A stretch of 64,000 bases of DNA from Hyunsoonleella ulvae (GTDB lineage Bacteria > Bacteroidota > Bacteroidia > Flavobacteriales > Flavobacteriaceae). Shown piece after piece: positions 16,794 to 23,950 of the stretch. The position numbers were made by a program, and so were the translations under genes. How positions within the stretch are numbered: position 1 is the stretch's first letter; each line of letters starts with the position of its first letter. The notes under the pieces were generated by a model. It searched no databases and was not told the DNA's origin. It worked only from the letters and a program-made list of their open reading frames with translations. The stretch is from NCBI RefSeq assembly GCF_016827605.1, contig NZ_JAEPJQ010000001.1, forward strand, positions 806,001 through 870,000, written 5' to 3'.

Positions 16794-18089
16794 TTACAAG
16801 GTTTTTGAAAATACTGTATTCTGATAATCTTGTCGAACACCAACAGCATCAAGATGAAGTTTATATACCTCAATACACTCTGCTATTAATTTATCCTCTT
16901 CAGGCTTTGCAATTCGTAATTGCTCACCTATAAAAGTTAGCCAGCCCTGTAAATATTCAGAGGCATATAGCTTATATTCTGCAGTTGGAATAATAGTACC
17001 ATCTATAATACTTTGTAATTCATGAATTCTACCATTGGCAGCTGAAATCTTTTCTTTTATAGTTCTAATTAAGGACTTTAGTTCATCTATTTTGGCAGTG
17101 TTATCGTGTATATGCTCTTGATGAATCTCAATTTGTTCATGGCGTTTACGAATGGCATTTTTCACTTTATCTTTTTCTTTGTTTTCTTCCATTACAAAAT
17201 CGAAAATAAAGCCCCAAATAAGGTACGCTATAAACCCTAAAAAGATAATTAACCAAAATTCCTGACTTTGCATAGCTTCTGCAAACCCAAATGTAGCATC
17301 TTCATCAGCTACGTTTAGTTCCCATAGTTTTTTCTCCACAAAAAAGGCAAGTAATACATCAAAAACTAATGTTGCTAAAACGACTCCAGCAAGTTTAAAA
17401 TAGGCTATTAGTTTTTTCTTTTGATAGAACATATGAATAAGATACCCCAACCCTATAAAAATAAAGGGAGCAAATAGCACTGTTGCTAATGCTTGAAATC
17501 CATCTTTTGCAGCTAATAAAATAGCATTTGGCACATACCATCGCAAATCGCTATAAGTAAACTGTTTTTCCATGGCCGAATAGACTACAGAAGTATAAAA
17601 CATGAATAGATATACAGTTATTGGGATTAAGACAATGAGGCCAATCCAAAATTTCACTGATGCACCCTTTTTTGCAGGAACTCCATAATTATGAGGGTTT
17701 AATGGCAAATCTGTAATTTCAAACCTTAGCTCTTTTATAATATTTTTAATGTCTTTATTTTTATCTTCCTTTTGTTTTATGTTTTCATTTGCATTATCAA
17801 TAGCCACTTGAAACCCTTTAATTTCAGATTCTTTAGCACGCTGTTCTTGTAAATAGGGTTGTTTTAATTCTTCTTGCTTATGTTTTAATTCTTTTTCTTC
17901 ATTTTCGAATTTCGCATAAACAGCATCTAGACAAATACCTAATGTTTGAGAATTCCCCATGTTCCTGGAACTATGACGAAACCCTATTTCATGATAGCTC
18001 CGTTTTCTTACTTCTTGAGAAACTTCCTCATCGTTTATTTGAGATAAGAACTCTTTAGGCTTTAACTGTATCAAATTTTTGAATCCCAT
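16794..18089 (-). CDS. Coiled-coil multi-pass membrane protein
   Basis: The 431-residue protein has a soluble N-terminus, a lysine/glutamate-rich coiled coil at about 60-120 (KFENEEKELKHKQEELKQ), and four hydrophobic helices between about 140 and 300. The helices include FWIGLIVLIPITVYLFMFYT, a segment around ALATVLFAPFIFIGLGYLI, VVLATLVFDVLLAFFV and FWLIIFLGFIAYLIWGFIFDF. A second coiled coil follows at about 305-365. No family is recognised. It sits between the TerB-like gene (2 nt spacing) and the VWA-like lipoprotein. The arrangement suggests a membrane scaffold for those partners, which is inference. Confidence 0.72.
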   Translation of the reverse strand: MGFKNLIQLKPKEFLSQINDEEVSQEVRKRSYHEIGFRHSSRNMGNSQTLGICLDAVYAKFENEEKELKHKQEELKQPYLQEQRAKESEIKGFQVAIDNANENIKQKEDKNKDIKNIIKELRFEITDLPLNPHNYGVPAKKGASVKFWIGLIVLIPITVYLFMFYTSVVYSAMEKQFTYSDLRWYVPNAILLAAKDGFQALATVLFAPFIFIGLGYLIHMFYQKKKLIAYFKLAGVVLATLVFDVLLAFFVEKKLWELNVADEDATFGFAEAMQSQEFWLIIFLGFIAYLIWGFIFDFVMEENKEKDKVKNAIRKRHEQIEIHQEHIHDNTAKIDELKSLIRTIKEKISAANGRIHELQSIIDGTIIPTAEYKLYASEYLQGWLTFIGEQLRIAKPEEDKLIAECIEVYKLHLDAVGVRQDYQNTVFSKTL

Positions 18090-18091
18090 AA

Positions 18092-18499
18092 TTATTTTTT
18101 TAGTTCAATTAAGATATCTTGTTTGCTTTTATTTGCCTTAACTGCATTTATAAGATGGTTTGCCAATGGTTTTATATTTTCATCCATAAATCCAAAGAGT
18201 TTTATATATTTCTCCAAAGCCACTTGTTCATCTTCAGTTACAATACCGTCTGCCCATATCATAATAGCAAAATCGCATAGAAACATGAGTTTATCATCAA
18301 TATCTTCAGGGATAAGATTATTGTTATCATTAGGGTGTAATAAGATCTCATCTAAATGTGTTTTGGAAACACCACGCTCTTCTGCAAATTCGTATAACAT
18401 TTTAATTTCTAAAGCACTAAACTCCCCATCAGAAAGAGCGATTTGATATAATCTTAAAAAATGACTTTTTAGAACGGCTGATATTTTTGTTTTTTCCAT
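18092..18499 (-). CDS. TerB-like protein
   Basis: The 135-residue all-helical protein has the TerB pattern. LYQIALSDGEFSALEIKMLYEFAEERGV gives the first acidic D-G-E metal-binding helix pair, and IMIWADGIVTEDEQVALEKYIKLFGF gives the second D-G repeat. TerB domains bind metal and occur in tellurite-resistance and membrane-linked stress modules. It has no signal peptide. The start lies 11 nt after the end of the frame-restored DUF6804-like gene. With its VWA and membrane neighbours it recalls Ter-type stress modules, but no TerD/TerC homologues are visible. Confidence 0.8.
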   Translation of the reverse strand: MEKTKISAVLKSHFLRLYQIALSDGEFSALEIKMLYEFAEERGVSKTHLDEILLHPNDNNNLIPEDIDDKLMFLCDFAIMIWADGIVTEDEQVALEKYIKLFGFMDENIKPLANHLINAVKANKSKQDILIELKK

Positions 18500-18510
18500 A
18501 ATATGTTTAT

Positions 18511-18888
18511 TTAAAGGATGCGATCACGTCGATATTTTTTCTGTTCTTTTTTTTGTTCTTGAATTATGCTCTTTTCTTTTTTAGGGGGGGTTGGTAATAA
18601 TTTCTATGAGAAATAGCACGCCAGTTATTATGTCCAGAGGTATCCACAATATCTTTTTGTAGAGGTAAATCGGAAAAATAGGATTAAATAAAACAGTAAC
18701 AATCAAGAACAAGAACACCCAATGGGTCGCTGTGATATTTTTAATAATAACCAAAACAGCACCAATAGAAATAACCGTACGTAGTAACCAGTAATATTCT
18801 CTTGGCGCTTTTAGCACTGCCACAAAAGCAGTATCGCACAGAGAACTGACACGATTTGTACTGTATTATGGAAGGTTTTAGTGTACAT
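18511..18888 (-). pseudogene. DUF6804-like small membrane protein gene with two compensating frameshifts
   Basis: A frame opens at ATG 18888 (MYTKTFHNTVQIVSVLCAIL), 9 nt after the upstream stop, but ends after 25 codons. The conserved core (REYYWLLRTVISIG, LFNPIFPIYLYKKILWIPLD) lies in another frame that stops at 18581 inside a run of seven G (18584-18590). One extra T in the TTTT run near 18825 and one G fewer in the G7 run would restore a single 126-codon frame from 18888 to 18511. That frame would end 11 nt before the TerB-like ATG. The core resembles DUF6804 membrane proteins. Two homopolymer errors in the sequence are the simplest explanation; real decay or phase variation is possible. 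Confidence 0.62.
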
Positions 18889-18897
18889 TTAATACCC

Positions 18898-19239
18898 TTA
18901 ATCCGTTGTTAAATCTTGAATTTCCGCAATAGGCGCATTAGTCTTTACAGATACAATTCCATGGTCTCTAGCTTGCGTAGAATTATACATTTCACTTTTA
19001 CCTATGGTTTCTCCATTTTTGGCTTTTAGAATAAAAAAGTATTTACCATTAATTGCAACCTTTTTTTCATAATTGCTATCTTCTGGCGCATGTACTTTTA
19101 CCGAGTTAACACCTGATTTACAACCTTGTTTTGAGGTGTACATTTGACTCGTTAGTATAGGCTCTCCGTTCCCGGCTTTAAGATTAAAATAAAACTTGTC
19201 GTTAGTGCTGTTTTTAATTTCGAATTTTGGTTGCCCCAT
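18898..19239 (-). CDS. Tandem DUF1508 (YegP-like) protein
   Basis: The 113-residue protein is two DUF1508 repeats. Repeat 1 (about 3-50) includes FYFNLKAGNGEPILTSQMYTSKQGCKSGVNSVK, read over residues 16-48. Repeat 2 (about 58-105) includes YFFILKAKNGETIGKSEMYNS. The family is a small alpha-beta domain of unknown biochemical role, exemplified by E. coli YegP. It is the first gene of the operon that runs down to 15342. The promoter has an exact TAnnTTTG -10 and a 16-bp palindrome 22 nt upstream of it. Cytosolic. Confidence 0.87.
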   Translation of the reverse strand: MGQPKFEIKNSTNDKFYFNLKAGNGEPILTSQMYTSKQGCKSGVNSVKVHAPEDSNYEKKVAINGKYFFILKAKNGETIGKSEMYNSTQARDHGIVSVKTNAPIAEIQDLTTD

Positions 19240-19266
19240 TATTATGTATTTAAATTATTAATACTC

Positions 19267-19311
19267 CAAATCTAAGCCCGTTAGAATACAAATCCTTACA
19301 GATATCTGTAA
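19267..19311 (-). promoter_or_regulatory. Promoter with TTACAGATATCTGTAA operator (DUF1508 operon)
   Basis: On the minus strand the palindrome TTACAGATATCTGTAA (19296-19311) is followed after 21 nt by TAGATTTG (19267-19274), a perfect TAnnTTTG -10. The palindrome centre is expected near -45. The same operator and the same 21-nt gap occur at 20660-20704. Confidence 0.72.
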
Positions 19312-19314
19312 AGC

Positions 19315-19343
19315 AAAAAAGAATGATGTACATCATTCTTTTT
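19315..19343. terminator. Terminator downstream of the HsdR_N operon
   Basis: AAAAAAGAATGAT / ATCATTCTTTTT forms a perfect stem around a GTAC centre with A and T runs on both sides. It ends minus-strand transcription from 20636 before the next operon begins. Confidence 0.8.
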
Positions 19344-19366
19344 ATCCCTTATGCTAAATTAATACC

Positions 19367-19597
19367 CTAATCTTCCCAACCACATAAGGTTCTTTTCAAT
19401 GCTTTAGCTTTAGACAACTTTACTTCATAAATCTTAGTAGAACAATTAGATAATCCACGACAGTATTTGTTGTAATGATAACGTTTACTCCCTTTACCTT
19501 TACAGATATATACATTGGATTTACTAAAAGAAGTAAACAGTAAAAAGAAGGCTACTAAATGAAAAATATAAAAGATTTTTATTTTATTCAGATTCAT
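19367..19597 (-). CDS. Small exported Cys/His-rich protein
   Basis: The ATG at 19597 gives 76 residues and overlaps the end of the nuclease gene by 14 nt. A longer upstream frame would overlap it by over 100 nt and is rejected. A hydrophobic signal or anchor covers residues 5-26. The rest is basic with an ordered set of cysteines and histidines: VYICKGKGSKRYHYNKYCRG, then LSNC, then a final LCGWED. The spacing suggests a small metal-binding or disulfide-stabilised domain. No family name can be given. It is the second and last gene of the HsdR_N operon, before a terminator. Confidence 0.65.
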   Translation of the reverse strand: MNLNKIKIFYIFHLVAFFLLFTSFSKSNVYICKGKGSKRYHYNKYCRGLSNCSTKIYEVKLSKAKALKRTLCGWED

Positions 19598-20636
19598 AAT
19601 AATCCACAGTTTGTAGCAATTGTTTTTCAAATTCATAGATTTCGTCAATGGATTGAATAAGGTGTTTTGTTTCTCCTCTATCTTTTTCAAAAACACCAAT
19701 ATACTTGTTACTACTATTTAAGTGAATTCGACATAAAGGTTTTCGATTATTGTCATCTAGTAAAATTCCAAAATAAGATTGTGTGTCTCTATAGGCAATT
19801 CGAGATATAGGAAGTTTTCTTCGTAAAATAGCAACCACAATTCTAAAACTTTCTAATTCTTCTTCTGTAGTGATAATTTTACTTATTTCTTCTACCTCAA
19901 TGATATCTTCTTGTTGCTTTTGGGTTTCTTTATTTAATGCGGCATTTAAACGGTCATTAACTTTTTCGCTAATAGTTTGATTGAAAGCTTTTGTTACTAA
20001 CTCTGTAAATTCATCTAAAATCCGTTTGGTCACAATACCCGTGTGTACTTCTTTTGCAAAAAGTTTAATAAAACTTTGAGACGGAGCTTGTAATTGTTCT
20101 GAAATCAGCTTTTTTATTTCCTTAGTATATTTTAGTGAGCTAGCATTATCAACTATTTTATCAATATCAAAATTAGATTTATGAAACTTAGCAATTTCAT
20201 GTATTGCATTATCTTTTAGAGCAGTAATATTGAACTCTAAAAAAGGCTTTTCATCCATTTTGTTACTGGCATCCAAATCGGTATAAAATCTATATTCTAT
20301 TCCATTTGTTAATAAGGCAAAACGCGTTTTTGTAGCATGAAAATATCGAAACAACTGAGAGTTATGGGTGTCTAAGTCTTCTTTCCAGTTTTTACATTCT
20401 ATTATGATGATAGGTTGTTCATTCTGAAAAATTGCATAGTCTACTTTTTCTCCTCTTTTAAGACCAATATCCGCTGTATATTCTGGGATAACTTCAGTAG
20501 GGTTAAAGGTATCATATCCCAATATATTTATAAAAGGCAGTACAAAAGCATGTTTTGTAGATTCTTCGGTGTCTATTTTATCTTTAAGCTTGGTTATTTT
20601 ATCAGCTAAGGATTTAAGTTGGTTTTGGATTTCCAT
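19584..20636 (-). CDS. HsdR N-terminal-domain (PD-(D/E)XK) nuclease-like protein
   Basis: The 350-residue protein carries a type I restriction HsdR_N-type domain at about residues 25-150. It includes FVLPFINILGYD and the nuclease core VDYAIFQ...PIIIIECKNWKED, with the D-(x)n-E-x-K catalytic arrangement. No helicase motifs follow, so it is a stand-alone domain rather than a type I restriction subunit. The C-terminal half (about 255-345) is a separate domain with RRKLPISRIAYRDTQSYFGILLDDN. It may bind or cleave DNA as a stand-alone nuclease in defence or stress. It carries its own promoter with the shared palindrome. Confidence 0.82.
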   Translation of the reverse strand: MEIQNQLKSLADKITKLKDKIDTEESTKHAFVLPFINILGYDTFNPTEVIPEYTADIGLKRGEKVDYAIFQNEQPIIIIECKNWKEDLDTHNSQLFRYFHATKTRFALLTNGIEYRFYTDLDASNKMDEKPFLEFNITALKDNAIHEIAKFHKSNFDIDKIVDNASSLKYTKEIKKLISEQLQAPSQSFIKLFAKEVHTGIVTKRILDEFTELVTKAFNQTISEKVNDRLNAALNKETQKQQEDIIEVEEISKIITTEEELESFRIVVAILRRKLPISRIAYRDTQSYFGILLDDNNRKPLCRIHLNSSNKYIGVFEKDRGETKHLIQSIDEIYEFEKQLLQTVDYYESE

Positions 20637-20659
20637 GCAGTTTTAAATTAACAATACCC

Positions 20660-20704
20660 CAAAACTAAGTTCATAAAACAACAACCCCTTACAGATATCT
20701 GTAA
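20660..20704 (-). promoter_or_regulatory. Promoter with TTACAGATATCTGTAA operator (HsdR_N operon)
   Basis: The palindrome at 20689-20704 is identical to that at 19296. TAGTTTTG (20660-20667 on the minus strand) is an exact TAnnTTTG -10 after the same 21-nt gap. The ATG is 24 nt further on. Confidence 0.74.
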
Positions 20705-20734
20705 GAGGTTAAAATTATTTAAATAAGGCTATCA

Positions 20735-21400
20735 TTATATTAACCCATCTCTAGTAAGTATAGCAATAAGCTGCGTGGTGTTTTTGGCTCCAAAATCATC
20801 AAACAGTTTACTTACTTTTTTATCGATGGTGCTTTCGCTATTTGGTGAGATATTATTTTGTTTAAATTTTTTTGCAATGTCTTTTTTGCTTAAGCCATTT
20901 GCCAATTCTGTTAAAATTGAGATATCGAATTCATCTAGTTCAATCACATTTTGACTTGAAGTCATATTTATTCGAGGAGATAAGTAAATATTATTCTGGT
21001 ATACCTCAAGTATAGCAACCGTTAATTCATTTAAACTATGCCGTCCTTTACATACATAACCATCAATATATTGTTCTTTAAAAAGCAATTTTACTTTTGA
21101 TGGGCTTTCTTCCATAGAATTTACTATAATTTTTATGGATGGTTGTATCGCTCTTACTGCCTTTATAAGGTCTACACCAGAGGTAAGTTTACGATCTGTA
21201 TGATTTTCTTTAAACAAAAGGTCTGTAATCAATAATTCAAAAGGCGCTCCTTTAGAAAGAGCTACTTTAATTCTATTAAAGGCTTTATCGCAGTAGAGTT
21301 CTTCTTGTAATTCAGGGATTTTAAGTTTATTTGATAGTGCACTAACAATGCCAGCATTTGTATCTTGAAAATCTTCAGCAATCAAAACTTTTTTAAACAT
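20735..21400 (-). CDS. LuxR-type response regulator
   Basis: I start at ATG 21400 (MFKKVLIAEDFQDTN), 10 nt after the kinase gene. A longer frame running into the kinase gene is rejected. The receiver domain (about 1-125) has E9-D10 as acidic residues and LLITDLLFKEN with the phospho-acceptor aspartate. A helix-turn-helix follows at about 150-215 (DEFDISILTELANGLSKKDIAKKF, TIDKKVSKLFDDFGAKN). It pairs with the upstream histidine kinase. Two operons just downstream share an identical 16-bp palindrome at activator-like positions, so this regulator is the best candidate to bind it. That link is inference. Confidence 0.88.
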   Translation of the reverse strand: MFKKVLIAEDFQDTNAGIVSALSNKLKIPELQEELYCDKAFNRIKVALSKGAPFELLITDLLFKENHTDRKLTSGVDLIKAVRAIQPSIKIIVNSMEESPSKVKLLFKEQYIDGYVCKGRHSLNELTVAILEVYQNNIYLSPRINMTSSQNVIELDEFDISILTELANGLSKKDIAKKFKQNNISPNSESTIDKKVSKLFDDFGAKNTTQLIAILTRDGLI

Positions 21401-21410
21401 AATAAAACTT

Positions 21411-23357
21411 TTAGTTGGGGGTTTTAATTTCAACTTTAAACCCTTTTCCTCTATCAGTTTCAAATATAATGGTTCCTCCAATGGCTTGAATACGCTTTTC
21501 TGTATTCCGAAGTCCATTTTTACCATACATAGCTGTTTTTGATGCACCTACACCATTATCCGAATAATTAATTTGTAAGCCATCGGGTAAGGCCTTAAAC
21601 ATAATTTTCACAACTGTTGCTTTACTATGTTTTACCATGTTTATCATTAGTTCTCGTAAAACTTTATACAAAACAGTTTTACATAAATCATTTACGACAG
21701 ACCAGTCTATAGACTTACTTCCTGTAGTGTATAATTTAACCTGTGTTGAAGTATAGAGGCTAAGCATGTCAAAGAGTTCGCTTTTATAGTTAGCTCCTGT
21801 TTCAACTTCATTTATTTCTCTTGAAAAATCACGACTTTGATTGTAAAGATCATCAAGTGTATTGAGCAATTTAGATTTATCTGAATCGTTTTGAACCAAA
21901 AGCATAGAGTGATTTATTTTAGCTCCAAAGTCATCATGTAGCTTTCTAGACAATTCAGCTTCCGTGCTATAAATAGTTTCTAGCTTTTCTAGTTCATTTT
22001 GTTGTTTTAAAACTTCTGCTCGCCTTTTAAAAAAATAAATTGCAAATGCTATCATGAGACAGGCAAAGACAAAAGCTGTTAAATAAATTATTTTAGAATG
22101 GCGCTCTTTGGTATACGCCAAATCTTTTTCTGCTTTTTCCTTTTGCAAGCGTAAAATAGACTCTTGTTTTTGCTTATCGTCATATTTATACTTAGCGAAC
22201 TGCGTTTTTACTTTTAGTTGTTGAGCATAAAGACTGTCTTGCAAAAAGACATAGCGATCACGCAACCCTACATTTTTCGGAAAGAGTTTCATTAAGAATT
22301 TAATAGCATCTTTTTCGGCTCTTGGCATTTTTAAATCTTTAGACAAACGAATCACAGAATCGAAATATACTGAAGCTTTCATTCTATTGCTTTTAGAGTA
22401 AAATTCCCCTAAATGGGTATAACTGGCTATTTGTCCACGTTTGTCGTTATTCTTAATTCTTAGGCCTAATGCTTTAAGTAGAGGTTTTTCAGTTTTACTT
22501 TGCCCAGAAAGCCATTTAGCATACGCTAAATTGTCTATTATTCTAGGGTATTCTTTTTTGTTGTCTACTATTAGCGAATCTTTGCTAATTTCATCTAGAA
22601 TTACAATTGCAGTTTTGTATTGTTTATTATCTATGTAGGTAACAGCTAGATTGTTTTTATAGGTTAGCTTGTCTTTAGTTGATGATGTAATTTCTATGGC
22701 TTTATTGTAAAATTTAATAGCATCTTTATAGTTAAGCAGTTTTCTATGATTTGTGGCTAATACACTATAAGATGAAGCTAAGTATTTTAAATCTTTTTTT
22801 GATTGTAAATATTCTAATGCTTCTGTTATAGTTTCTTTACTTCCAAAAAAATCATTTTGATTTTTTTGAATTAACCCCATACCTATAAGGTTTTGAGCAA
22901 TCCAACTACTGTCTCTAACCTGTTGAAATTGGTTTTTAGAAAGATTGTAATTAACAAATGCACTATCAGGATTATGTCCAATTTGACTGAAATAAAAGGC
23001 CTTTAAATAGTATTGACGACCTAAATTATATTTGTCTTCATTTAGATTGGCATTGATGATAAAATTGCTAAAGAATAATAAACTGTCATATTCCTGTAAG
23101 GTATAGTGAAAAAAGGTTTTTTGGTATATTATTTCAGGAAATAAAGTGTCGTTATAATTATTTTTAACTAATCTAAAAGCTTTATTTATTATTTGACGTT
23201 TTTTATCAAAAGAGAGGTTTTCTTGTATCGATTTATAGTAGTAAAAGGAGGTGCTATCTTTTGCTGTATCTATATCTATTTTAAAAAATTCATTTTTTCT
23301 CTCAGATGTACACGACAAGAATAAAATAATAAAAGAAAAGAATAATAACTTGTTCAA
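21411..23357 (-). CDS. TPR-containing sensor histidine kinase (HisKA_3 type)
   Basis: The start is a TTG at 23357; no in-frame ATG lies nearby. It gives MNKLLFFSFIILFLSCTS, a lipoprotein-like signal. Residues about 30-370 are TPR helices that would face the periplasm. A membrane helix at about 424-443 (IIYLTAFVFACLMIAFAIYF) leads to a HisKA_3 dimerisation segment with the phospho-accepting histidine in ELSRKLHDDFGAK. An HATPase_c domain follows (NMVKHSK, DNGVG, GKNGLRNTEKRIQAIGG). This is the common Bacteroidota NarX-like architecture that signals to LuxR-type regulators, here the adjacent gene. The stimulus is unknown. Confidence 0.9.
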   Translation of the reverse strand: MNKLLFFSFIILFLSCTSERKNEFFKIDIDTAKDSTSFYYYKSIQENLSFDKKRQIINKAFRLVKNNYNDTLFPEIIYQKTFFHYTLQEYDSLLFFSNFIINANLNEDKYNLGRQYYLKAFYFSQIGHNPDSAFVNYNLSKNQFQQVRDSSWIAQNLIGMGLIQKNQNDFFGSKETITEALEYLQSKKDLKYLASSYSVLATNHRKLLNYKDAIKFYNKAIEITSSTKDKLTYKNNLAVTYIDNKQYKTAIVILDEISKDSLIVDNKKEYPRIIDNLAYAKWLSGQSKTEKPLLKALGLRIKNNDKRGQIASYTHLGEFYSKSNRMKASVYFDSVIRLSKDLKMPRAEKDAIKFLMKLFPKNVGLRDRYVFLQDSLYAQQLKVKTQFAKYKYDDKQKQESILRLQKEKAEKDLAYTKERHSKIIYLTAFVFACLMIAFAIYFFKRRAEVLKQQNELEKLETIYSTEAELSRKLHDDFGAKINHSMLLVQNDSDKSKLLNTLDDLYNQSRDFSREINEVETGANYKSELFDMLSLYTSTQVKLYTTGSKSIDWSVVNDLCKTVLYKVLRELMINMVKHSKATVVKIMFKALPDGLQINYSDNGVGASKTAMYGKNGLRNTEKRIQAIGGTIIFETDRGKGFKVEIKTPN

Positions 23358-23381
23358 AATAGACTTTTATTTAAATGTATT

Positions 23382-23414
23382 AAAAAAAAAGAGCTATACC
23401 CAATAGTATAGCTC
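23382..23414 (-). terminator. Terminator after the small Pro-rich lipoprotein gene
   Basis: GAGCTATAC / GTATAGCTC with a 6-nt loop is followed on the minus strand by nine T. It separates the small lipoprotein transcript from the kinase gene. Confidence 0.85.
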
Positions 23415-23433
23415 AAATTCTATGTATTTATTG

Positions 23434-23607
23434 TTAATCTTCTTGAGGTCCAGGTGGGGGTGGGGGAGCTACAACTTCTCCATCATCCCCTTCTGTAGCT
23501 TGAATATTATCATAAAGATCATCTGTTCCAGAAATTGATTCTGGCGAGCAAGAAAAGAAAGACATACTTAAAAAGATTGCCATTAAGGCTATGGTTATTG
23601 TTTTCAT
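23434..23607 (-). CDS. Small lipoprotein with acidic, proline-rich tail (57 aa)
   Basis: The ATG is at 23607. The product starts MKTITIALMAIFLSMSFFSC, a lipoprotein signal with the cysteine at residue 20. A short acidic part (GTDDLYDNIQATEGDDGE) and a proline run VVAPPPPPGPQED follow. It is closed by a perfect terminator and preceded by a structured 170-nt leader ending at a palindrome. Such small lipoproteins next to TPR kinases in Flavobacteriia are often highly expressed, but no function is known to me. It is a plausible output or surface partner of the adjacent two-component system, which is inference. Confidence 0.72.
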   Translation of the reverse strand: MKTITIALMAIFLSMSFFSCSPESISGTDDLYDNIQATEGDDGEVVAPPPPPGPQED

Positions 23608-23950
23608 GATTTTAAAATTTTAGTATTAAACAAAGGGGTGGCTGTCCGGGATTTTCCCAGATGTGTTTTTTGTTAATCAACCACCCGTGAGTGTTTGTGG
23701 AGTACTCCGCTGTTTTTGAGAAGTGAAATTGTAATGCAGCAGCCCTTAACTACTTCTCAATGCGTTAATTACTAACTGCATTACAGATTTCTGTAAGAAC
23801 TAGTTTTGTACATTTGTTATGTTAGCAATGCATAACAAGAACTAGTCGATAAGACAAAATTACTTGAGGTTAAAATCAGTTGCTATAGATGATTCCAGAT
23901 ATTCCAATAATTCCTAAGAATTCTATGGAAATTCCAATATTTCTAACCAA
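23608..23950. promoter_or_regulatory. Intergenic region packed with inverted and direct repeats
   Basis: No gene lies in these 343 nt. The features seen are GGGTGG / CCACCC (23636 and 23681); TTGAGAAGT / ACTTCTCAA (23716 and 23752) interleaved with TGTAATGCAG / CTGCATTACA (23730 and 23776); and the palindrome TTACAGATTTCTGTAA (23781-23796). There are also -10-like TACATTTG (23809), TTGTTATG / CATAACAA (23814 and 23831), a direct repeat AAGAACTAGT (23795 and 23837) and a direct repeat ATTCCAATA (23901 and 23931) around TTCCTAAGAATTCTATGGAA. It must hold promoters for both divergent genes. Confidence 0.6.

Noticed and set aside
19296-20704. TTACAGATATCTGTAA palindromes as short terminators
   Set aside because: Both lie upstream of starts at a fixed 21-nt distance from perfect -10 elements and lack T runs.
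21401-21547. Upstream extension of the response regulator at 20735-21400
   Set aside because: The extra 49 codons overlap the kinase gene's ATPase domain in another frame. The receiver domain starts at ATG 21400.
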